Shown here: piece after piece, positions 13,883 through 19,665 of the stretch | How positions within the stretch are numbered: the first letter of the stretch is position 1 | Layout: the number at the start of each line of letters is the position of its first letter | NCBI GenBank assembly: GCA_017411585.1 | Contig: JAFQPV010000144.1 | Location: 1 to 19,665, forward strand | DNA: 19,665 nt | Reading direction: 5' to 3' | Source: Clostridia bacterium | GTDB taxonomy: Bacteria; Bacillota; Clostridia; UBA1381; UMGS1253 | The notes under the pieces: generated by a model | Database searches by the model: none | Told to the model about the DNA's origin: nothing | Seen by the model: only the letters and a program-made list of their open reading frames with translations | Program-made: the position numbers and the translations under genes

Positions 13883-15253
13883 ATGGATTACGGCATCGTG
13901 GTGAACAATCAAAAATGTGCGTGCGGAAAAGTGCACGCGGCAGGCATCGATGACTGCATTTCCGGCAAGGGTGTGCTTGCAAAACTGCCGGAGATTATAG
14001 GGCGATATAACGGGAAAAAGGCTTTTGTTGTAGCGGACAAAAACACCTTTGCCGCCGCGGGAGAAAAGGTGTGTGCTGTATTGGAAAGCGGCGGCATTGC
14101 GTATACAAAGCATATTTTTAACAGCGATGCGCTTGAGCCGAATGAAGCGGCGGTCGGCGCAGCTGTGCTGCATTTTGATAAGGCGTGTGACATCATTGTC
14201 GGTGTCGGCTCGGGCGTAATCAATGACATATGCAAGATATTAGCCAACCTGACCGAGCGTACCTACATCATTGTTGCAACTGCGCCGTCGATGGACGGAT
14301 ACGCCTCTGCGACTTCGTCAATGACGCGGGACGGTCTTAAGATTTCGCTTCCGAGCAAGTGCGCAAATGTAGTGATCGGCGATGTGGATATTTTAAAAGA
14401 AGCACCCTTGCATATGCTAAAATCCGGACTTGGCGATATGCTTGCCAAATATGTCAGCATTTGCGAGTGGCGCATTGCCAACCTTGTGACGGGGGAATAC
14501 TACTGCGAAAAGATAGCGGATTTAATCCGCAGTGCGCTGAAAAAATGCGTTGAAAATGCGGACGGATTGCTTGAACGGAAGGAAGAAGCGGTGCAGGCGG
14601 TGTTTGAAGGGCTGGTGCTCGGCGGCGTTGCGATGAATTTTGCAGGATTGTCCCGACCGGCTTCGGGTGTAGAGCACTATTTTTCGCATATATGGGATAT
14701 GCGCGGCGAGGCATTTAACACGCCGGTGGATTTGCACGGTATACAGTGCGCTATCGGCACGCTGACGGCGGTAAAGCTTTATGAAAAGCTGAAAGCCTAT
14801 GCACCGAATCGTGAAAAGGCGATGGCGTATGTAAAAGGCTTTGATTATGCAGCGTGGAAAAAAACGCTTTCCGCCTATCTTGGCAAAGCGGCAGATGCGA
14901 TGATTGCGCTGGAGGAAAAAGAGCAAAAATACAGCGTGGAAAGCCACAAGGACAGATTTGAAATCCTTTGTGCAAGCTGGGATGCAATTCTCAAAATCAT
15001 TGGCGAAGAGCTGCCGTCGAGCGCAGAGCTTGAAGCGCTTTTAGATAAAATCGAAGCGCCGAAAGCACCGGCTGAAATCGGCATTTCGATGGCGATTGCC
15101 AAGTCTGAGGTGTTTGACATTTACGCGAAAAAGGGCTTGCCGATGCATTTGTACTGCGCAGACACCGAGGAAGATGTGCAGTTTTGCATCGAAAAAGGCG
15201 CATCGCTGATTACGGCGAATGACCCGAGCGCGCTTTTAAAGCTGCTTCGGTAA
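13883..15253 (+). CDS. egsA: sn-Glycerol-1-phosphate dehydrogenase-like protein with unusual C-terminal tail (456 aa)
   Basis: The AraM/EgsA family reduces dihydroxyacetone phosphate to sn-glycerol-1-phosphate with NAD(P)H, using a metal ion. The core shows the nucleotide motif GVGSGVINDICK (~110-121), the ATAPSMDGYAS segment (~132-142), and metal ligands D185 (GLGDMLAKY), H265 (GVEHYFSH) and H285 (DLHGIQCA). ATG at 13883 follows AGAAGGG with 5-base spacing. At 456 residues it is longer than the ~394 of B. subtilis AraM. Where family members usually carry an RDRYT-type segment, this protein reads YAKKGLPMHLYCADTEEDV, then FCIEKGASLITANDP. That pattern resembles the last strand-helix of glycerophosphodiester phosphodiesterases (VTVNDPEDM, GVDGIITNDP). 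It could be a graft or convergence. It is monocistronic, with its own promoter and terminator. Confidence 0.88.
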   Translation: MDYGIVVNNQKCACGKVHAAGIDDCISGKGVLAKLPEIIGRYNGKKAFVVADKNTFAAAGEKVCAVLESGGIAYTKHIFNSDALEPNEAAVGAAVLHFDKACDIIVGVGSGVINDICKILANLTERTYIIVATAPSMDGYASATSSMTRDGLKISLPSKCANVVIGDVDILKEAPLHMLKSGLGDMLAKYVSICEWRIANLVTGEYYCEKIADLIRSALKKCVENADGLLERKEEAVQAVFEGLVLGGVAMNFAGLSRPASGVEHYFSHIWDMRGEAFNTPVDLHGIQCAIGTLTAVKLYEKLKAYAPNREKAMAYVKGFDYAAWKKTLSAYLGKAADAMIALEEKEQKYSVESHKDRFEILCASWDAILKIIGEELPSSAELEALLDKIEAPKAPAEIGISMAIAKSEVFDIYAKKGLPMHLYCADTEEDVQFCIEKGASLITANDPSALLKLLR

Positions 15254-15270
15254 GCTATGGGTGAATATAG

Positions 15271-15316
15271 AAAACCGCATCTTTAGGGCACACGCCCTTC
15301 AGATGCGGTTTTTTGT
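15271..15316. terminator. Bidirectional intrinsic terminator
   Basis: AAAACCGCATCT pairs with AGATGCGGTTTT. An inner AGGGC/GCCCT helix is separated by a small internal loop. A T-run follows. It is shared by the convergent egsA-like and metallophosphoesterase genes. Confidence 0.9.
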
Positions 15317-16798
15317 TTAATCCAGCATTGCTTTTAATGCTTTGATGCTTATGTCACAGTTTTCTTTGTTTTGCATTTCAAGAAATACCGGCACATGGTT
15401 TATGCGCTTGTTTTGCCATGCCCAGAAAAAGGAGGCATAGGAAATCGTCATGCCGAGCCAATCCGAGATTGCATGGTGGTTTGCAAGCCCCTCCGGTACA
15501 CGGGCAACCTGGTGCGCATGGTAGGCAACGAGGCGTTTGCCCATGATTTCATACCAAACACTTCTCGGGTATCTTTCGCGCAAAACGGAGTTGTTTGTTG
15601 CATGTCCGACATCGAGCAACGCACCGACGCGGTTTTCGCCCAGATATACATTCAGTGCATCAATCCACATCAGGCACTCTTCAGGCACAATACCGAAGAG
15701 ACGCTCGGCATCGTTTGTGTTATGACCTTTCACCATATGCAAATTTTCAATGCCGATTTTCGTATGGGGCGGGAGCGTTTTTAAGCCTTTCGTAAAGTGC
15801 GTAAGATACATTCTCCAGTAGGTGCCGTCTACGAGCATATCTTTGATTTGTGCGCGTGGTACGTGGACGGTTACACCATCCGGCTTCAGCTCCGAAAGGA
15901 GCTCTATTGCTTTATACCAACGCTCTGTGCCTTGCAGGACACCGTCGGTCAGCCTCAATTCCGGCAAGTGGCAGGAAAGGTATGTTCCGCCGTTTTTCCG
16001 CCAGTGTGCAACTTTTTCTTTCAGAATGTCAAATCGTTCCAAATCCGCATCTTTTCTGAGTTGAATTTCTATGTTTTTAATATTGTTCTCCACCGCATAA
16101 TCTATATCGGTTTCGGGATGGAAACACGAAATTCCGATGTGACCCAGCACATCTTCCACTGCGGATTTATCTATTTCAAAATAGCGGTTATATTTTGTAA
16201 AACCGTTTTTGTCAAATTCAAAATAGGTAACGCACGGCAGACCCTTTGCCTTGTCCGGGTCGAGACCTGCAACGCCGATGAGCTTTGTTTTACCGATGCT
16301 GCTTTCCATTTCCATATGCTTATGCCCGTGAATCACCAAAAGCGATTTTCGGGCGAGAATATCTGCAAAAAAAGCACGGCTTTCTTCTTTAAGGGCATCA
16401 AAATTGTGATGCATAAACACAAGGTCGCCGTCCCGGCAATCTGAAAGTAAAGCTTTGTCTTCTTCGGTGAAGGCAGTATATGGCATGCTGATGCCCACAA
16501 TGCGGTGGCCGCAAAAATCCATTGCGCGGCTTTGATTGTATTTACTTAGGATTTCCTCTCTGGAAAGCGGGTCACGAATGTCTGCGTTGCCAAGCAAAAA
16601 CAGTTGGTTGAGCGCACTTGTTTTTTCTAAATAATACTCCAATGCCTCAAGATCTCCGCCTGCGCACACATCACCGGCAACAACGGTTAAATCCGCTTTT
16701 TCGTCTTGTATATTCTGCACCATCCAGTCTAAAACGGCATATTGCGCTGCAGACTTTAACAGAGGTAAATGTAAATCACAAACAACAGCAATTTTCAT
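15317..16798 (-). CDS. Metallophosphoesterase fused to AP-endonuclease-2-type TIM barrel (493 aa)
   Basis: Two domains are visible. Residues ~1-205 are a calcineurin-like phosphoesterase: D8-L-H10, G42-D43, G70-N71-A72-D73, H130-H131, and H157-G-H159-K-H161. All metal ligands are present, but the acid-base His of the GNHD/E motif is Ala72. Residues ~218-493 are a sugar isomerase/AP endonuclease family 2 barrel: YAVENNIKNIEIQL, YLSCHLPEL, KIGIENLHM, GALLDVGHATNN and AYHAHQVARVP, with Glu, Asp and His ligands for divalent metal in the usual strands. The fusion suggests consecutive hydrolysis and isomerisation of a phosphorylated sugar or nucleotide, but no substrate is evident. ATG at 16798 follows GGAAGG. 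It has its own promoter and is cytoplasmic (no signal peptide). Confidence 0.9.
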   Translation of the reverse strand: MKIAVVCDLHLPLLKSAAQYAVLDWMVQNIQDEKADLTVVAGDVCAGGDLEALEYYLEKTSALNQLFLLGNADIRDPLSREEILSKYNQSRAMDFCGHRIVGISMPYTAFTEEDKALLSDCRDGDLVFMHHNFDALKEESRAFFADILARKSLLVIHGHKHMEMESSIGKTKLIGVAGLDPDKAKGLPCVTYFEFDKNGFTKYNRYFEIDKSAVEDVLGHIGISCFHPETDIDYAVENNIKNIEIQLRKDADLERFDILKEKVAHWRKNGGTYLSCHLPELRLTDGVLQGTERWYKAIELLSELKPDGVTVHVPRAQIKDMLVDGTYWRMYLTHFTKGLKTLPPHTKIGIENLHMVKGHNTNDAERLFGIVPEECLMWIDALNVYLGENRVGALLDVGHATNNSVLRERYPRSVWYEIMGKRLVAYHAHQVARVPEGLANHHAISDWLGMTISYASFFWAWQNKRINHVPVFLEMQNKENCDISIKALKAMLD

Positions 16799-16833
16799 AA
16801 AACGGGAATCCTTCCTTTTTTTGTTTTACCTTT

Positions 16834-16862
16834 ATTATATTAGATTTGCCGTGAGCCGTCAA
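16834..16862 (-). promoter_or_regulatory. Sigma-A promoter of the phosphoesterase fusion gene
   Basis: On the minus strand TTGACG (16862-16857) and TATAAT (16839-16834) are separated by 17 bases. Confidence 0.88.
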
Positions 16863-16902
16863 GAAGCGCGCAAAAAAAGGGGGAAGAAAACTTGTTTTCG
16901 TA

Positions 16903-16931
16903 TTGAGTCGCAGAAAGTTTTGTGCTAAAAT
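16903..16931 (+). promoter_or_regulatory. Promoter of the YgjP-like gene
   Basis: TTGAGT (16903-16908), 17 bases, TAAAAT (16926-16931), preceded by an extended -10 TG one base upstream. The start codon lies 60 bases further on. Confidence 0.72.
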
Positions 16932-16991
16932 AAGCCTTGAAAGTGCGTTTGTATAAACGCAGGACGAATCAACACATTTGGCAGGTGCGTT

Positions 16992-17534
16992 ATGCTTCGA
17001 ACCATTGAAAAATACAATATCACCTATGACCTGGAGCGCAAAAGGGTGAAAAACATCAATTTACGCATCAAGCCGGACGGCAGCGTGCATGTGTCGGCGC
17101 ATCGGCTTGTGCCGCAGTCGGTCATTGACGAATTTGTTTTGTCAAGAGCGGAGCTGATTTTGCGCGCGCAGGCGAAATATGCGGCAAAGCCTGCACCGAC
17201 GCAGTATTTTGCGGAGGGAGAAATCCGCGAGGTGGTGCTTGGCGTTTGCAAAAAGGTCTATCCGTACTATGAAAGGTTTGGGATTGCATTTCCGCAAATC
17301 CGATTTCGCAAAATGGTATCCCAGTGGGGGAACTGCCGCGCAAAGCAAGGCATTTTAACCTTCAATACCGCGCTTCGGTATGCACCGCTTGAATGTATTG
17401 AATATGTTGTGCATCACGAGTTTACACATTTTTTGCAGCAGAACCACTCGAAGCTGTTTTATGCCGAGCTGGAAAAGGCCTGCCCGGACTGGAAGGCACT
17501 GCGTAAGACCTTGAAGGCGATTTCGTTAAGATAG
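16992..17534 (+). CDS. YgjP-like (DUF45) zinc metallopeptidase (180 aa)
   Basis: This is an M48/DUF45 family protein. The order is a basic N-terminal beta region (RKRVKNINLRIKPDGSVHV, ~17-35), the conserved WGNCRAKQGILTFN segment (~112-125), and the gluzincin motif HHEFTHFLQQNHS (HExxH with His at ~141 and ~145), followed by the downstream FYAEL. In relatives the HExxH binds zinc. Cellular substrates are unknown and it is often found near restriction or repair genes. ATG at 16992 follows AGGTGCGT. The length is slightly shorter than the ~230 usual for the family. It may share a transcript with the TIGR04076 gene 80 bases downstream, since no terminator lies between them. Confidence 0.9.
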   Translation: MLRTIEKYNITYDLERKRVKNINLRIKPDGSVHVSAHRLVPQSVIDEFVLSRAELILRAQAKYAAKPAPTQYFAEGEIREVVLGVCKKVYPYYERFGIAFPQIRFRKMVSQWGNCRAKQGILTFNTALRYAPLECIEYVVHHEFTHFLQQNHSKLFYAELEKACPDWKALRKTLKAISLR

Positions 17535-17614
17535 GAAAAACGGATGGAGCGAGTGGATGCAAGGACTTATTGATATCAGTTTTAATTTAACGATGAAAAA
17601 AGGATGATAGTATT

Positions 17615-17929
17615 ATGAAAAAGTGCAGAATTACCGTTATGAAAATGGTGCGACACGAGGATTTGATTGCGAAATTTGAAAATCCGATTGCGCACGCCTG
17701 CGATTTGCGCGAAGGTCAGGTGTTTATCGCAAACGGCTGGGAAAAGCCGGAAGGGCTTTGCGACAGCGCGTGGGAGAGTATGTCTGCGTTTGTGATGACG
17801 CTTGCCCACGGCGGCGAAAATATCTACGATGGCTGGATGCAAAATCCGAAGTCGGCAATGATTTCGTGTAACGACGGCTTTCGCCCGGTGAGCTTTTATA
17901 TAGAGGCATTAGACGAGGATGCAGACTGA
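17615..17929 (+). CDS. TIGR04076-family protein (104 aa)
   Basis: The pattern matches this small uncharacterised family: KCRITVMK at the start, EGQVFIANGWEKPEGLCDSAW (in two parts, EGQVFIANGW and KPEGLCDSAW, ~33-53), a central HGGEN, and the end motif SCNDGFRPVSFYIE (~84-97), with Cys at conserved spots that could bind a metal or act in redox chemistry. Members are single-domain, cytoplasmic and without assigned function. ATG at 17615 follows AAAAAAGGATGATAGTATT, a purine-rich site at a somewhat long distance. It is the last apparently intact gene before a stretch of gene remnants. Confidence 0.85.
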   Translation: MKKCRITVMKMVRHEDLIAKFENPIAHACDLREGQVFIANGWEKPEGLCDSAWESMSAFVMTLAHGGENIYDGWMQNPKSAMISCNDGFRPVSFYIEALDEDAD

Positions 17930-18028
17930 TTAAATTTTCGCATACAAGTACAGCACCGCGCATTTTTGGCGGCGCTCTTTGATGCGATGCTTGATGAGCT
18001 TCCGGCACAGAAGAAAAAGGGGAAATAA
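17930..18028 (+). pseudogene. Remnant of an unidentified ORF (C-terminal end only)
   Basis: Immediately after the TIGR04076 stop, one frame reads FLAALFDAMLDELPAQKKKG followed by a final Lys and TAA at 18026-18028. The preceding residues continue best in the neighbouring frame (FAYKYSTAHF). One missing T in the run at 17963-17967 would join the two into one helical C-terminus. No start codon or ribosome binding site fits. I do not recognise the parent gene. Confidence 0.4.
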
Positions 18029-18030
18029 CA

Positions 18031-18126
18031 TTGCAAAAAATTATGATTATCGGCTGTTCGGGCGCGGGCAAGAGCGTGCTTGCGCGTAAGCTGCGCGACA
18101 AGACCGGGCTGCCAAAAGCAGTTTAA
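18031..18126 (+). pseudogene. Truncated P-loop nucleotide kinase-like gene (first ~29 codons)
   Basis: TTG at 18031, with AGGGG 9 bases upstream, starts a frame reading QKIMIIGCSGAGKSVLARKL and then RDKTGLP before a stop at 18124. This is the N-terminus of an adenylate kinase/topology-modulation (FlaR-like) P-loop protein: Walker A GCSGAGKS is intact, and GLP normally leads into the nucleotide-monophosphate-binding part. Everything after GLP is gone, and the sequence passes directly into a membrane-protein frame. It is non-functional as a kinase. Confidence 0.75.
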
Positions 18127-18646
18127 ACGCAATTTTCAGCCGAAGGAAAATGCAATACATACAAAGACTTTAAATCGGGGCATCAGCTGGGTTATACTGT
18201 TTTGGATTGTTTTAAACGGCGGCATCGGTGCGCTGTATTATGCTGGCTGCATTGATGAAGGTATTTTGGTGCTCATCAGTCTGTTCTATTCAGTGTGCGA
18301 TATGATTTGTATCTTGTTTTTCTGTCCGTTTCAGACGTGGATGATGAAAAACAAATGCTGCACAAGCTGCAGAATTTACAACTGGGACTATGCGATGATG
18401 TTCACACCGCTGATTTTTGTGGAAAACATTTTTGCGTGGAGCATTTTGTTTTTTGCCGTTGTGCTGCTGGTGCGCTGGGAGATTACGGCATATATACATC
18501 CGAAGCGATTTTCGGAGGAGACAAATGCGTGCCTTTCGTGTGCACACTGTGAAGAAAAGCTTTGCCATCACAAAAAGCAGCTGCGCCATTTTTGGGCGGC
18601 GAATAAAAAGCGGTTTTATCCGTTGGGTAATAAAAAAGAAGAGTAA
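18108..18646 (+). pseudogene. Membrane protein lacking its N-terminus
   Basis: From about 18108 a frame reads CQKQFKRNFQPKENAIHTK, then about four hydrophobic segments (ISWVILFWIVLNGGIGALYY; EGILVLISLFYSVCDMICIL; YAMMFTPLIFVENIFAWSIL; FFAVVLLVRW) and a Cys-rich cytoplasmic tail (CLSCAHCEEKLC). A distinctive loop reads CPFQTWMMKNKCCTSCRIYN. The Cys pairs suggest a metal or redox site. There is no ATG or ribosome binding site before the first membrane segment. Upstream the frame merges with the truncated kinase, so the 5' part was probably lost by the same deletion. A TTG at 18080 could nominally start it, but inside the kinase remnant. I do not recognise the family. A terminator follows. Confidence 0.65.
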
Positions 18647-18652
18647 ATTCGG

Positions 18653-18679
18653 GCAGTATGGATGACCATGCTGCTTTTT
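18653..18679 (+). terminator. Intrinsic terminator
   Basis: GCAGTATGG pairs with CCATGCTGC (one G-U) around ATGA and is followed by T5. Confidence 0.85.
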
Positions 18680-18937
18680 GTATGCATGCCGAAAGGAAGT
18701 AAAATTCATCAACAAACGACCAACAAAAATATACGCGCAATCCCTTGCACACAGGGCGTTTTCAGGATTTTTGACTTCGGAAATCGCCAACGACCGACCA
18801 GCAACTGACCAGCAACTGACCACATCGTAATAATGTAAATAATTAGAATAATGTAAATAAGTATTACGCTTGCGCACAAATGCTTTAAAATGAATTTCAG
18901 CACATAAAAAACATGTGTTTAATTTTCCTGAAATCCA
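18680..18937. other. Gene-free, repeat-rich intergenic region
   Basis: No credible ORF on either strand. It contains GACC-type boxes at ~18718 (GACCAACAA), tandem 11-mers GACCAGCAACT at 18796-18806 and 18807-18817 with a third partial copy (GACCA), and a small CCCT/AGGG hairpin near 18755. Two perfect 14-base direct repeats AATAATGTAAATAA (18829-18842, 18847-18860) lie inside an inverted repeat CGTAATA/TATTACG (18826-18832, 18862-18868). No function is assigned. Confidence 0.7.
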
Positions 18938-18965
18938 TTGACTTTTTTATAAAAAGATGTATAAT
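18938..18965 (+). promoter_or_regulatory. Promoter of the potA-like gene
   Basis: TTGACT (18938-18943), 16 bases, TATAAT (18960-18965). It leaves a leader of about 105 bases that begins with an inverted repeat CGTTTTAT/ATAAAACG (18975-18982, 19000-19007). No known riboswitch was recognised in the leader. Confidence 0.75.
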
Positions 18966-19077
18966 GATATTTGTCGTTTTATGTGTATTTCTTATAGATA
19001 TAAAACGTGAATATACAGCTTGCGAAAAAATAGCAAACTACAAACGCTATGCAGGCAGTAAGACAGGGGATCGATAA

Positions 19078-19665
19078 ATGTCTAAGATTATACGTCTTGA
19101 GAACGTATCCAAGCATTTTGGAAGTACAGGAGTATTGAATAATCTGAGCCTCTCAATCGACAGCAGCTCTTTTGTAACGCTGCTCGGTCCGTCCGGTTGC
19201 GGTAAGACGACGACGCTTCGCATTATCGGCGGCTTTGAGATGCCTTCATCAGGAAGAGTGTATTATAATGACACGGATATTACGGATTTGCCGCCATATA
19301 AGCGCAGCCTCAATACCGTGTTTCAAAAGTACGCTCTTTTTCCGCATATGAATGTTTTTGATAACATTGCATTCGGTCTGCATTTGAAGAAAATGAAGGA
19401 GAGCGAAATCCGCGAAAAGGTAACGCGTATGCTCAAGCTCATTAACCTTTCCGGCTATGAAAGCCGTGATATTAATTCGCTTTCCGGCGGTCAGCAACAG
19501 CGTGTGGCAATTGCGCGCGCGCTCGTGAATGAGCCGAAGGTACTATTGCTCGATGAGCCGCTCGGCGCGCTCGACCTAAAGCTTCGTAAAGAAATGCAGA
19601 TTGAGCTTAAAAATATACAAAAATCCTTGGGCATTACATTTATTTATGTAACGCATGACCAGGAG
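19078..19665 (+). CDS. potA: Spermidine/putrescine ABC transporter ATP-binding protein, PotA-like (3' truncated by window)
   Basis: The first 196 residues are visible and the gene runs off the end. It is an ABC ATPase of the CUT1/PotA type: A-loop in SKHFG (11-15), Walker A GPSGCGKTT (~38-46), the Q-loop VFQKYALFPHM (~81-91, with the FPHM signature common in polyamine and Fe3+ importers), signature LSGGQQQR (~135-142), Walker B VLLLDEP (~155-161), D-loop ALD, and the H-loop VTHDQE at the end. It powers substrate import across the cytoplasmic membrane with permeases and a lipoprotein probably encoded downstream. ATG at 19078 follows AGGGGATCGATAA. Related sugar or thiamine ATPases share these motifs; the C-terminal TOBE domain is not visible, so the substrate is inferred. 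Confidence 0.88.
   Translation, partial: MSKIIRLENVSKHFGSTGVLNNLSLSIDSSSFVTLLGPSGCGKTTTLRIIGGFEMPSSGRVYYNDTDITDLPPYKRSLNTVFQKYALFPHMNVFDNIAFGLHLKKMKESEIREKVTRMLKLINLSGYESRDINSLSGGQQQRVAIARALVNEPKVLLLDEPLGALDLKLRKEMQIELKNIQKSLGITFIYVTHDQE

Noticed and set aside
15797..16444. Plus-strand 215-aa ORF opposite the phosphoesterase fusion
   Set aside because: Shadow of a well-supported minus-strand gene; composition is Phe/Ile/Cys-rich antisense.
17558..17608. 16-codon ORF (MQGLIDISFNLTMKKG) between the YgjP-like and TIGR04076 genes
   Set aside because: A GGAG lies upstream at suitable distance, so a leader peptide is possible, but the ORF is too short and featureless to call.
18796..18822. CRISPR-like array in the GACCAGCAACT repeats
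   Set aside because: The units are 11 bases, directly abutting, with no spacers and fewer than three full copies.
18290..18903. Minus-strand ORFs opposite the membrane-protein remnant and the repeat region (for example 18290-18877, 18709-18903)
   Set aside because: No ribosome binding sites, no domain signatures; the hydrophobic plus-strand frame explains the coding signal.

Overview
The window looks like the chromosome of a low-to-moderate G+C Gram-positive anaerobe in the class Clostridia. The reasons are the AddAB (not RecBCD) recombination enzyme, several near-consensus sigma-A promoters (TTGACA-N17-TATAAT), strong GGAGG ribosome binding sites, a Bacillus-type LexA box, an AraM/EgsA-type sn-glycerol-1-phosphate dehydrogenase and a Firmicutes-type small peptide deformylase. 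No rRNA, CRISPR array, insertion sequence or integrase was found. The lineage call is inference from gene content, not from a search.

Layout. 2-691 (+) is the C-terminal part of a probable exported protein; it shares a bidirectional terminator with a 60-residue UVR-motif-like protein on the minus strand (738-920). 1099-3460 (-) is a compact phage-type cassette: a Cys-rich mini-protein, a 146-residue unknown, a 105-residue unknown (one of these two may be the small terminase) and an apparently intact large terminase. It is read from a perfect sigma-A promoter whose spacer holds a LexA/DinR box, so the cassette is predicted to be SOS-induced. No portal, capsid or tail gene lies beside it. Divergent from it is addB-addA (3707-10556), followed by a gene for a single-pass coiled-coil membrane protein.

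11026-11625 (-) is a cytoplasmic CBM9-like protein. A tRNA-Ser(GGA) gene follows with its own promoter and terminator, then a hairpin-rich element of about 95 nt that ends in an imperfect copy of the tRNA 3' end. Next come a Nudix hydrolase and a peptide deformylase, translationally coupled. A DeoR-type repressor (12979-13719, -) faces away from an EgsA/AraM-like glycerol-1-phosphate dehydrogenase (13883-15253, +). The intergenic region carries repeated CAATCAAA boxes, one of them inside the egsA promoter spacer. The dehydrogenase carries an unusual tail resembling the C-terminal end of glycerophosphodiester phosphodiesterases.

15317-16798 (-) is a metallophosphoesterase fused to an AP-endonuclease-2-type TIM barrel. 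Divergent from it are a YgjP-like zinc metallopeptidase and a TIGR04076-type protein. 17930-18646 is a gene graveyard: an ORF remnant, the first ~29 residues of a P-loop nucleotide kinase-like protein, and a membrane protein that has lost its N-terminus, all joined directly. After a terminator and a repeat-rich intergenic stretch, a potA-like polyamine ABC transporter ATPase begins at 19078 and runs off the end.

The part most worth following up is the LexA-boxed, apparently capsid-less terminase operon placed head-to-head with addBA.
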